Source: Desulfobulbaceae bacterium DB1 (GTDB lineage: Bacteria; Desulfobacterota; Desulfobulbia; Desulfobulbales; SURF-16). Taken from it: 64,000 bases of DNA. Below the pieces are notes generated by a model, which did no database searches, was not told where the DNA came from, and was given only the letters and a program-made list of their open reading frames with translations. Below, one piece after another: positions 8,975 to 17,710 of this stretch. The position numbers and the translations under genes are program-made. Positions within the stretch are counted from its first letter, which is position 1. Each line of letters begins with the position of its first letter. The stretch covers positions 34,280-98,279 of the forward strand of contig MQUF01000015.1 in NCBI GenBank assembly GCA_001914235.1, given 5' to 3'.

Positions 8975-9991
8975 ATGACAAATTTAAAACCGCTTGTCAT
9001 GACCATGGGCTGCCCGGTCGGTATCGGACCGGAGTTGATTTTGAAATTTTTTGCCGGTGCCGCTTCCCGGGCAGCCACGGCGCCGGTTGTGGTCATCGGC
9101 GATCCGAGCGTGCTCGCCTGGTGCAGTCGTGTGTTGTCCATTCCCGCCCGGATTGTTCCCTGGCAACCGGGCGAGCCGGTTCACCCCGGGGTCATTGCCG
9201 TCCATGCGCCCACGGCCTCACCTTTTCTCGATCCGCAATCCCTGGTTTGGGGGCGTCCCGACATTCTGACCGGCAAGGCCATGGCGTGCTGGATAGAGAC
9301 GGCCGTTGCCCTGGCCCTCGAAGGTCAGGTGCGCGGAGTGGTGACCTGTCCGATCACCAAAAAGGCATTGTGTGAGGCGGGATATCATTTTCCCGGACAT
9401 ACCGAGATGCTTGCCTCCCTCTGCCGGTCCGGGAATTATGCCATGATGATGGCCGGGGACAGGCTGAAGGTGACCCTGGTTACCATTCATGTGCCCCTTG
9501 CCCGGGTGCCTTCGGCATTAACCAGTGACAAGGTGGTGGAGCTGATTGTCATGACCGGCCGTTCGTTGCGGGATGATTTCGCTGTGCCGTCGCCCCGGCT
9601 GGCGGTGGCGGCTTTGAACCCTCACGCCGGAGAAAGCGGTTTGTTCGGCGATGAAGAAGAGCGGATTATCGGCCCGGCAATACGCCGGGCGGCGGAAGAA
9701 GGGTGGTTGGTGAGCGGCCCCTACCCGCCGGACACGGTTTTTCATAAGGCGGCCGGGGGGGCTTTTGACGCCGTGGTCTGCATGTATCATGATCAGGGGC
9801 TGATTCCCTTCAAGCTGCTCCATTTTGCCGACGGCGTCAATGTCACCATCGGTCTTCCCATTGTCAGGACATCGGTTGATCACGGGACGGCGTATGATAT
9901 AGCCGGTCAGGGCAAGGCCGATCCGTCCAGCCTGATCGCCGCGGTGGCCATGGCGGGAAAAATAGCGGCCAACCGGGAAATAAATCCATGA
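8975..9991 (+). CDS. pdxA: 4-hydroxythreonine-4-phosphate dehydrogenase
   Basis: NAD-dependent oxidation and decarboxylation of 4-phosphohydroxy-threonine in pyridoxal phosphate synthesis. 338 residues. Seen: MTMGCPVGIGPEL start, the metal-binding histidine in FPGHTEMLA, and the late CMYHDQGLIPFKLL motif with conserved His and Lys. GDP(A)GIGPE is the more usual start and here reads GCPVGIGPE. Its stop overlaps the next gene by four bases. Confidence 0.95.
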   Translation: MTNLKPLVMTMGCPVGIGPELILKFFAGAASRAATAPVVVIGDPSVLAWCSRVLSIPARIVPWQPGEPVHPGVIAVHAPTASPFLDPQSLVWGRPDILTGKAMACWIETAVALALEGQVRGVVTCPITKKALCEAGYHFPGHTEMLASLCRSGNYAMMMAGDRLKVTLVTIHVPLARVPSALTSDKVVELIVMTGRSLRDDFAVPSPRLAVAALNPHAGESGLFGDEEERIIGPAIRRAAEEGWLVSGPYPPDTVFHKAAGGAFDAVVCMYHDQGLIPFKLLHFADGVNVTIGLPIVRTSVDHGTAYDIAGQGKADPSSLIAAVAMAGKIAANREINP

Positions 9992-10566
9992 GCAAAGGCA
10001 TTGGACTCTGCGGCAGCCATCGAACCGGCAAGACGACCTTGGCCGGGATACTTCGTGCAAAGGCCGGCATCGATTTTATCCGGACAACCACCAGTGAGGT
10101 TTTTTTCGAGAACGGCCTGGATCCCGCAAGTTCCATGGACTTCGCCACCCGCATCTGGATCCAGCTCAAGGTGGTGGCTGCGGCGGAGGCAGCCTGGCAA
10201 CAGGCAACGGGTCCTTTTGTCAGCGACAGAACGCCCATTGACATGATGGCCTACACCCTTGCGGATATTCAGGGGAAAACCGGAGCTGATTATCTTCAGC
10301 TCGAGGCGTATCTGGATCATTGTTATGCGATCACCAACAGATTTTTCAGTCGTCTCATCGTGGTGCAGCCGGCGATTCCCCTGGTGCACGAAGAGGGAAA
10401 GGCCGCTTTGAACAGAGGCTATATGGAGCATCTGAACATGCTTGTCATGGGCCTCTGCTGCGATGCGAGGTTGCACTGCCCGGTTTTGTTCATGCCGCGG
10501 GACATCATTGATCTTGATGCCCGGCTTGCCTTTGTGCTCGACGCCGGTAAGGTCTCAGCGCCATAG
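9988..10566 (+). CDS. P-loop ATPase/kinase-like protein of unknown substrate
   Basis: 192 residues. A Walker A motif GSHRTGKTT lies at residues 9-17, and the fold is likely that of small AAA_28/NadR-type nucleoside kinases (FVSDRTPIDMMAY fits the Walker B/lid region). The ATG overlaps the pdxA stop (ATGA), so it is probably translated with it. Substrate cannot be deduced from the sequence; a metabolite kinase role is an inference. Confidence 0.7.
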   Translation: MSKGIGLCGSHRTGKTTLAGILRAKAGIDFIRTTTSEVFFENGLDPASSMDFATRIWIQLKVVAAAEAAWQQATGPFVSDRTPIDMMAYTLADIQGKTGADYLQLEAYLDHCYAITNRFFSRLIVVQPAIPLVHEEGKAALNRGYMEHLNMLVMGLCCDARLHCPVLFMPRDIIDLDARLAFVLDAGKVSAP

Positions 10567-10726
10567 CGCGGGGGCTGATTTCGAAAAAAGTCTTTGAAGC
10601 GTCCTTTTCGCCATGTGGGACATGTGATCGCTGCTTTGTTGACATAAAGGCTGGAATTCCCTGCCGGTGGATGGTAGAATTATTTTTTTGATTTTTTTTA
10701 TTACCTTTTCCCTTTTCCTGAAAAAA

Positions 10727-12541
10727 ATGCTGAAACAAATTTCCGGCCTTATTTCCGCTTGTAAAGAATATACCCTGTCCACCGGCATGGTATGTCTTGC
10801 TGTTTTTTTCTTTCTGGCAAACAGTTCCTGTTCCGGCGGCAGCCGTCCCGCCGTTGCCGGCGAAGATTTGCCCGCGGCCCATGACGGGGTTGCCGCGGAA
10901 ATCGAGGCCGGAGTTGAGGCCGAGCCCGCGGATACGGCCTGTTCCTATTTCTATTTTTTATGGGGATCGGCGGCGGAAGAGGAAGAGAAATATGATGAGG
11001 CGCTGGAGGCCTATGAAAAGGCGCTGGTTTGTGATCCCAATACCGACTATGTCCGTCGTAAGCTTGCGATTCTGCTCATCAACATGGACAAAAAGGAACA
11101 GGCCATCGTCATGCTGGAGAAGATGATAGCCGCCGACCCGCGGAACATGGAAACCCGTGTTCTGCTCGCCAATGTTTTCAGCTCGCTTGAGCGGGTTGCG
11201 GAGGCGAAGAAGGTTTATGAGGAGATTTTGCGGCTCCATCCCGACGATACCCATGCCCTGCTGATGATGGGCGCCCTTCATGCTCGTGACCGGGACTACG
11301 GCAAGGCGCAGGAGATGTTGGAAAAACTGGTGAAGGTGGACGACCGGTCCTATTCCGGTTACAGCTACCTGGCGAAACTGTATCGCGAGCTGCGTTACTT
11401 CGATAAGGCCATGGCGGCCTATGACAAGGCCCTTTCCCTCAACTGGTCGTCCATGCTCGCTTTGGAAGCGGTGGAGCTCTACGAATACCGGCAGCGCTAT
11501 GATGAGGCTGCGGCCATTTATCGGCGTCTGCTGGAAGAGGATGAGACCAATACCAAGATACGCGGTCGTCTCGCCCGCATCTATCTGGAACAGGGCAAGG
11601 TGGATGAGGCGTTGAGTGAACTGGAAGAGCTGCGTGACTACTCCGATGACACGGAAATGATCGATCTGGCCATCGGCCGGGTGCTGCTCGATCAGAAAAA
11701 ATTTCCCGAGGCCGTCGCCCTGTTTGAAAAAATGCTGAATCAGCCGGAAAATCGGGATGTGGCGCGATCAATGCTGGCGCTGACGTATTATGAGTCCGGG
11801 GAAAAGGAAAAGGCCAAAAAAATTCTGCGGGAGGTGCCCGCGTCAAGCAAGGATTACGAAAATTCGATTCTGATGCTTGTGCAGATCCTGCTGGATGAAA
11901 ACGATAAAACGCGCGCGGCCGAGGTGTTGCGGAACGTCATGGCCGATGAGGAAACCCGGTATCCTTCCTTTTATTATCTTCTCGCCGGCATGATGCGGGA
12001 AGAAGGCAAGGTGCAGGAGGGCAGGGATATTTTTGAAGAGGCCCTGCGGATCTTTGCCGAGTATCCCAAAGTCTGGTTTGAATACGGACTTTACCTTGAG
12101 CGCATAGGCGCCCAGGACGAGGCCCTGGTCAAGATGCAACAGGTTCTGGTTCTTGACCCTGATGATGCTTATGCCCTTAATTATGTCGGTTACACGTGGG
12201 CGGATCGGGGAATCAATCTTGAAAAGGCCTTGGAATATGTCAAAAAGGCGGTGGCGTTGAAACCTGAAGATGGTTTTATCCGTGATTCCCTGGGCTGGGT
12301 CTATTACAAGATGGGCGCCTTTGACGATGCCGTCAGGGAGCTTGAAGCGGCGGTCACCATGCAGCCGGACGACCCGACCATGTTGGAGCATCTTGGCGAC
12401 GCCTATCAGAAGGCCGGTCAATTGGACAAGGCTGTCGGCGCCTATGAAAAGGCCTTGAGCCTCTACAAGGATGACATGAAAAAGGCGCATGCCCTTGCCG
12501 AGATTCAGGTTCTGAAAGGCCGGATCAAGGATAAGAAGTAG
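10727..12541 (+). CDS. Tetratricopeptide-repeat protein, exported
   Basis: About 600 residues, built almost wholly of TPR units (pattern such as YDEALEAYEKALVCDPN) from about residue 75 to the end, with repeated A..YEKAL and DPDDAYALNYVGYTWADRG. The N-terminus carries a hydrophobic stretch ending LANSSCSGG, suggesting a signal peptide, perhaps a lipoprotein although the lipobox is poor. Start is uncertain: GTG 10667, ATG 10727 or ATG 10787, none with a good ribosome site. The lipoprotein gene follows by one base, so the pair probably works together at the envelope. Confidence 0.85.
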   Translation: MLKQISGLISACKEYTLSTGMVCLAVFFFLANSSCSGGSRPAVAGEDLPAAHDGVAAEIEAGVEAEPADTACSYFYFLWGSAAEEEEKYDEALEAYEKALVCDPNTDYVRRKLAILLINMDKKEQAIVMLEKMIAADPRNMETRVLLANVFSSLERVAEAKKVYEEILRLHPDDTHALLMMGALHARDRDYGKAQEMLEKLVKVDDRSYSGYSYLAKLYRELRYFDKAMAAYDKALSLNWSSMLALEAVELYEYRQRYDEAAAIYRRLLEEDETNTKIRGRLARIYLEQGKVDEALSELEELRDYSDDTEMIDLAIGRVLLDQKKFPEAVALFEKMLNQPENRDVARSMLALTYYESGEKEKAKKILREVPASSKDYENSILMLVQILLDENDKTRAAEVLRNVMADEETRYPSFYYLLAGMMREEGKVQEGRDIFEEALRIFAEYPKVWFEYGLYLERIGAQDEALVKMQQVLVLDPDDAYALNYVGYTWADRGINLEKALEYVKKAVALKPEDGFIRDSLGWVYYKMGAFDDAVRELEAAVTMQPDDPTMLEHLGDAYQKAGQLDKAVGAYEKALSLYKDDMKKAHALAEIQVLKGRIKDKK

Positions 12542-12542
12542 T

Positions 12543-13346
12543 ATGGGAAAACCATCCCTCCCGATCGCCGCTTTCCTGTTCTGTCTTTTGCTGCTGACAA
12601 TGGCGGGATGTGCCCGTTTACCTGCGACAGTGAGTATTCCGGCCAAGGAAAAGGTGGAGGTCATTGCCGCATTCCAGGATATGGTCGCCCGGCAGATGGA
12701 TTGTCCCTGTTGCATTGATGCCGAGGCAACCGTTTCTTTTTCTTCTATCTGGCAGAAAGGGTCGCTGAACGGATTTCTCCAGGCCATGACCCCTTCCTAT
12801 CTGAAGTTTGTCGGTATAAATCCTTTTGGTCAGCCGTTGGCGATATTTGTCACCGATGGTGAATTTTTCCGCTATGTGGCGGTGCCGGCGACCAAGGAGT
12901 ATTCCGGCAGTGTGGCGGGAACCACCTACGCCAGGTACGCGCCGGCGGGATTTTTGCCTGAGCACGGATTTTACTGGCTCATCGGCCGCCTTTATCCGGG
13001 CGAGATGAAAATTCTTGATGTGAGCCATGACGAAGAGGGAAACGGCTACTGGTTCACCCTCAATTACGGCAACGGAACAACCAGCCTGGTGCTTTTTGCC
13101 GCGCGACAGGGGGTTCTGCGCCGCCATATTGTTCTGGATGAAAACGGAAAACGTATTTTTAATGTTCTTTATGACGATTATTCGCCGGGCGCTTGCCCCA
13201 TGCCCGGCAAAGTCACGGTAACGTCTTTAGTGCACAACAGCAACATGGAGCTGCGCCTGAGCGGCTGGCTGCCTGATGCATCCTTTACCGGGGAGGACTT
13301 CCAGTATGAAGCACCCCCGTCTTTTGAAAGAGTTGTTGTCGAGTGA
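12543..13346 (+). CDS. Outer-envelope lipoprotein, LolB/DUF4292-like
   Basis: 267 residues with a clean type II signal peptide: FLFCLLLLTMAGC, lipobox TMAGC. The mature part has a beta-rich pattern (TVSFSSIWQKGSLNGFL, FLQAMTPSYLKFVGINPFG) similar to DUF4292/LolB-like lipoproteins that bind acyl chains. Coupled to the upstream TPR protein and overlapping the radical SAM gene by four bases. Role in lipoprotein handling is inferred only. Confidence 0.8.
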   Translation: MGKPSLPIAAFLFCLLLLTMAGCARLPATVSIPAKEKVEVIAAFQDMVARQMDCPCCIDAEATVSFSSIWQKGSLNGFLQAMTPSYLKFVGINPFGQPLAIFVTDGEFFRYVAVPATKEYSGSVAGTTYARYAPAGFLPEHGFYWLIGRLYPGEMKILDVSHDEEGNGYWFTLNYGNGTTSLVLFAARQGVLRRHIVLDENGKRIFNVLYDDYSPGACPMPGKVTVTSLVHNSNMELRLSGWLPDASFTGEDFQYEAPPSFERVVVE

Positions 13347-15856
13347 AATCCGATCATTTTCTGCCGTTCGTCCGAAAGCCCGGGCGATACAGCGGCAACG
13401 AGTTCAATGTCATCCGAAAAGAGTGGGAAAACGCGGTCCTGCGTATTGTCCTGTCGTTTCCCGATCTCTATGAAATCGGCATGTCCCACCAGGGGCTGCA
13501 GATCCTTTATCATCTGGTCAACAGCCGGGACGATTTGCTGGCCGAACGGGTCTATGCGCCGGATACCGATCTGGAGGCGCTGCTGCGTGAAAGCGGTGAA
13601 CCGCTTTTTTCCCTGGAATCGCGGCGTCCGGTGGCTGATTTTGATATGCTGGGGATCACCCTGCCGTATGAGCTCTGCTATACCAATATTCTGACCATCC
13701 TTGACCGCAGCGGGCTGCCGTTGCTCGCCCGGCAGCGGGATGAGTCGCATCCCCTTGTCTTCGGCGGTGGTCCCTGCGCCTTCCATGCCGAGCCGGTGGC
13801 TGATTTTTTTGATGCCATTCTCCTGGGCGACGGAGAAGAAGCGATTCTCGAGATAGCCGACTGCCTGGCCCTGGCCAAAAAGCAAGGCTGGTCCCGCCCG
13901 CGGCTGCTGGCGCAATTGACGGAGATCCCCGGGGTCTACGTGCCCTCTCTTTTTCAGCCGCATTATGCTGAAAACGGCGATTTTGCCGGCATGACCCCTT
14001 TGCTGCAAGGGTATGAACGGGTGAAAAGACGGATTCTGCCGGACCTGGAAAGTTCAGGGTTTCATCCGCCCCTGGTGCCGCTTTTCAAGATTGTCCACGA
14101 TCGATTGGGGATCGAGGTGGCGCGTGGGTGTACCCGCGGCTGTCGCTTCTGCCAGGCAGGTATTATTTACCGGCCGGTACGGGAGCGGAGCCGGGAAAAC
14201 ATCATGGCCCTTGCCCGGCAGGGCATCAAGTGTACCGGTTTTGAGGAACTGGCCCTTTTGTCGCTCAGCACCGGTGACTACTCCTGCATTGCCCCGCTGC
14301 TGGTCGAGCTGATGGACACCTTTGTGCCCAATAAGATTTCCGTTTCCATGCCGTCCATGCGAGTCGGCACCCTGACCCCGGAAATCATGGAGCAGATCAA
14401 GCGGGTGCGCAAAACCGGCTTTACCGTTGCGCCGGAAGCCGGGACGGAAAGGCTGCGCCGGGTCATCAACAAGGGCATTACCGAAGAGGATCTGCTGGCT
14501 ACCTGTAAAGCGTCTTTTGAACTGGGCTGGAAGCTGATCAAGTTTTATTTCATGTTCGGGCTGCCCACCGAAACCGAGGAAGACCGCTTGGCCATCATCG
14601 ACCTTGCCCGGCGGGCCCTGGCCCAGAGCCGCGGCAGATCAACGAACATCACGGTCAGTGTTTCAACCTTTGTTCCCAAGCCCCATACCCCGTTTCAGTG
14701 GGAGGAGCAGATCAGTATCGAGCAGGGGTTTTCTCATATCGATACCCTGCGCAAGAATATGCGTGATCGGCGAATCCAGTTGCGCTGGGGTGACCCGCGT
14801 CAGAGTTTTCTTGAAGGGGTCATGTCCCGCGGCGACCGGAGGCTTTCGGCGGTCATCATCGAAGCATGGAAGCGCGGGGCCAGGTTTGATGCCTGGTCCG
14901 ACCACATGAGGCTCGATACCTGGCAAGAGGCGGCCGCGGAGATCGGCATTGATTTGAGCCGATACCTCAGGCGCCGGCTGCTCACCGAGCCGCTGCCCTG
15001 GGATCATCTCGATGTGGGGCTGGATCGCGGATTTTTCCGGGAGGAACTTGAAAAAGGGCTGGCCGAGGGATATACCCCGGATTGCCGTTATCATGGCTGC
15101 CAGAAATGCGGCCTTTGTGACTTCAAGAGCATCAAGCCCATTGTCTGCTGCAAGCTGACAAAAAACGAAATGAAAGCCGCACCGCCTGTGCCGCCGAGTC
15201 CGCTTGAAAATCCGCCCCGATTCATTTACCGCATCGATTATCAGCGCATTGACCGGGCCCGTTTTATCAGCCATCTCGAATTGCTCCAGCTTTTTTTCCG
15301 CACCTTTCGCCGGGCGGAGCTGCCGCTTAATTTTTCCCAGGGGTTCAACCCCACCCCCAGGGTTTCTTTCAGTCCCGCCCTGCCCCTCGGCACGGAAAGT
15401 CTGGCGGAATATCTTTTTGTCGAACTCCATCAGCCGATGACGGATCTGGACGACCTGCAAAAAGAATTGAACAGGCAGTTGCCGGGTGGTTTGCGCATAA
15501 CCCGCATCACGGCGTGCCGGGAAAAATCCCTGCCGGACAGGGTCGAGACCCTGTACAGTATTGATATCGCGGGAACGAAAGAGCAGGCGCGGATAGATTC
15601 CTTCATGGCGAGCCCGGAATATTTTATTGCCGTGAGCCGGAAGAAGGCAGACAGGAATATTGATGTCCGGCCGCAGATTTCATCCCTGCGGCTGGTTAAC
15701 GGGGAACGGATCGAACTTGCCATGATCAGTGAAACAGGCAAGGCGGGGCTGAAACCCCTGGAAATCGTCAGATCTGTTTTTTCCCTTACCGACAAGGACG
15801 TTCAGACGGCACGCGTGCTGAAGGTCAAGGAAAGAGAAGTTATAAATGGCAACTGA
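13343..15856 (+). CDS. Fused B12-binding/radical SAM protein with C-terminal DUF2344 domain
   Basis: 837 residues. N-terminal B12-binding-like part (about 20-160, DLYEIGMSHQGLQILYHLVN), radical SAM core with the 4Fe-4S cysteines C263, C267 and C270 in RGCTRGCRFCQAG, a second Cys cluster (CRYHGCQKCGLCD, about 575-590), then a DUF2344 domain (RIDYQRIDRARFISHLE). This matches the TIGR03960/TIGR03936 fusion commonly next to rng in this phylum. GTG start at 13343 overlaps the lipoprotein stop; its end overlaps rng by 11 bases. An RNA-modification role is suggested only by the neighbour. Confidence 0.88.
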   Translation: MKSDHFLPFVRKPGRYSGNEFNVIRKEWENAVLRIVLSFPDLYEIGMSHQGLQILYHLVNSRDDLLAERVYAPDTDLEALLRESGEPLFSLESRRPVADFDMLGITLPYELCYTNILTILDRSGLPLLARQRDESHPLVFGGGPCAFHAEPVADFFDAILLGDGEEAILEIADCLALAKKQGWSRPRLLAQLTEIPGVYVPSLFQPHYAENGDFAGMTPLLQGYERVKRRILPDLESSGFHPPLVPLFKIVHDRLGIEVARGCTRGCRFCQAGIIYRPVRERSRENIMALARQGIKCTGFEELALLSLSTGDYSCIAPLLVELMDTFVPNKISVSMPSMRVGTLTPEIMEQIKRVRKTGFTVAPEAGTERLRRVINKGITEEDLLATCKASFELGWKLIKFYFMFGLPTETEEDRLAIIDLARRALAQSRGRSTNITVSVSTFVPKPHTPFQWEEQISIEQGFSHIDTLRKNMRDRRIQLRWGDPRQSFLEGVMSRGDRRLSAVIIEAWKRGARFDAWSDHMRLDTWQEAAAEIGIDLSRYLRRRLLTEPLPWDHLDVGLDRGFFREELEKGLAEGYTPDCRYHGCQKCGLCDFKSIKPIVCCKLTKNEMKAAPPVPPSPLENPPRFIYRIDYQRIDRARFISHLELLQLFFRTFRRAELPLNFSQGFNPTPRVSFSPALPLGTESLAEYLFVELHQPMTDLDDLQKELNRQLPGGLRITRITACREKSLPDRVETLYSIDIAGTKEQARIDSFMASPEYFIAVSRKKADRNIDVRPQISSLRLVNGERIELAMISETGKAGLKPLEIVRSVFSLTDKDVQTARVLKVKEREVINGN

Positions 15857-17375
15857 TTTGATCATAAACGCGACCTCTTTTGAGATCCGTATCGCCCTGG
15901 TCGAGCATGGCAATCTCGTGGAGTTCTATTTGGAGCGGCCCACCGAAAAAGGGATGGTGGGCAATATTTACAAGGGCAAGGTGGTGCGGGTGCTGCCCGG
16001 CATGCAGGCCGCTTTTGTCGATATCGGCCTGGAGCGGACCGGCTTTCTCTACGTCGATGATATTCATGTCAGCCGGGCGGATTTTGAAAGGCGTTACCAG
16101 AATCCCGACGAAGAGGAATGCTGCTGTCACGAGGCGCCGGAATCACTGAGTAACCGGATCCCCGGGAAAAGCATCGATGACCTGCTGGTGGAAGGCCAGG
16201 AGCTCCTGGTGCAGATCTGCAAGGAGCCGATGGGCACCAAGGGCGCGCGACTGACCGGTCACATTACCCTGCCGTGCAGGAATCTGGTTTTCATGCCCAT
16301 GACCGACCATATCGGTGTTTCCCGGAAAATCGAGGATGATGAAATCCGGGAAAAGCTGCGGCAGGACATCGAAAGGCTGCGACCGGCCAATACCGGCTTC
16401 ATCGTCAGAACGGTGGCCGAAGGGGCGACCAGCGAAGAGCTTGAGGCGGATATGGAGTTTCTCCTCCACCTGTGGAGTGAGATCCTGGACCGGGCCGGCA
16501 AGGCGGCGTGCATGACCCTGGTTTATGAAGACCTCGACATTATCCTGCGGGTGGTGCGGGATATCTTTTCACCCACCATTGACCGGGTGGTGGTGGATGA
16601 GATGAAGACCTATCAGCGGGTGGTCAATTTTGTTGAAACCTTTGTCCCTCACCTGCGACCCAAGGTGCACTATTACGACGGCAAGGTGCCGATTTTCGAA
16701 ACCTATGGCGTCGAAATGGATATCAATCGGGCCCTGGCCCGGAAAATCTGGCTGCGCTGCGGCGGCTACATCATCATCGAGGCCACCGAGGCGCTCACCG
16801 TCATTGATGTCAACACCGGTCGTTACGTCGGCAAGACCGATCTGGAGGAAACGATATTCAAAACCAACATGGAGGCGGTGAAGGAAATCGCCTACCAGCT
16901 CCGGTTGCGGAATATCGGCGGCATTATTATCATTGATTTCATTGATATGGAAAGCGAGGAGCACCGGGAAGAGGTGTTCCGGGTATTGCATGAGGCGGTT
17001 CGCGAGGACAAGAGTCGGATCAATATCCTCAAATTTTCCGAATTCGGCCTCATCCAGCTCACCCGGAAGCGAAACCGGGAAGACCTCACCCGGATCATGT
17101 GCGAGCCCTGCCCCTGCTGTAACGGGTCCGGTATGCTCAAGTCGGCCAGAACGCTTTGCTATGAGATTTTCCGCAAGATAACCAGGGACGCGGCCCGAAG
17201 CGGCGGCTCCACCGTCACGGTGAACGTTCATCCCAAGGTGGCGGCCATGATGCTGAAAGACGAGGCGATGACCATCAAGAACATTGAGGATGAGATCAAG
17301 ATGACCCTGGCCATTTTCCCCAATCGGGAACTGCATCCGGAACGATATGAGATCAGTTGGGATTCGGGGAAATAA
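15846..17375 (+). CDS. rng: Ribonuclease G
   Basis: Endoribonuclease of the RNase E/G family that matures 16S rRNA and decays mRNA. 509 residues. S1 domain near residues 35-130 (GNIYKGKVVRVLPGMQAAFVD), catalytic magnesium ligands D321 (DVNTG) and D364 (IDFIDM), 43 residues apart as in E. coli RNase E, and the zinc-link CEPCPCCNGSG. The long C-terminal scaffold of RNase E is absent. Confidence 0.95.
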   Translation: MATDLIINATSFEIRIALVEHGNLVEFYLERPTEKGMVGNIYKGKVVRVLPGMQAAFVDIGLERTGFLYVDDIHVSRADFERRYQNPDEEECCCHEAPESLSNRIPGKSIDDLLVEGQELLVQICKEPMGTKGARLTGHITLPCRNLVFMPMTDHIGVSRKIEDDEIREKLRQDIERLRPANTGFIVRTVAEGATSEELEADMEFLLHLWSEILDRAGKAACMTLVYEDLDIILRVVRDIFSPTIDRVVVDEMKTYQRVVNFVETFVPHLRPKVHYYDGKVPIFETYGVEMDINRALARKIWLRCGGYIIIEATEALTVIDVNTGRYVGKTDLEETIFKTNMEAVKEIAYQLRLRNIGGIIIIDFIDMESEEHREEVFRVLHEAVREDKSRINILKFSEFGLIQLTRKRNREDLTRIMCEPCPCCNGSGMLKSARTLCYEIFRKITRDAARSGGSTVTVNVHPKVAAMMLKDEAMTIKNIEDEIKMTLAIFPNRELHPERYEISWDSGK

Positions 17376-17540
17376 ATCTGGTGGAATCGTGAAAACGTAA
17401 AATATGGAACCCGCGCAGCACACGGCGATCGCTGACGATTTCTTGTATTACAGTCAGTGAGCCGGGTGTTCTCCGTGCGGGGGGAACGATGTAATGTGAA
17501 AACCGCGTCGGTGCTTCAACCGCCGGTGATCATCATCTGT

Positions 17541-17580
17541 GCCGCGTCGAAGCAAACATCCTCACGCGGCTTTATTTTCT
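17541..17580 (+). terminator. Rho-independent terminator after rng
   Basis: A perfect 7-bp stem, GCCGCGT (17541-17547) with ACGCGGC (17564-17570), is followed directly by TTTATTTTCT. It closes the long + strand block. The rest of 17376-17710 holds no gene that can be supported. Confidence 0.75.
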
Positions 17581-17710
17581 TGCTGGAATTTCTTCTTGAC
17601 GCCATGGGGAGTCCCGCCCCATAATAGTGCTGAAAGTTTTGGAAAAAACGCCGGGCCGCATGGGCTGGAAAGTGTTTTTCGCGCAGTGCTTCACGGATGA
17701 CGGAGGTGCG

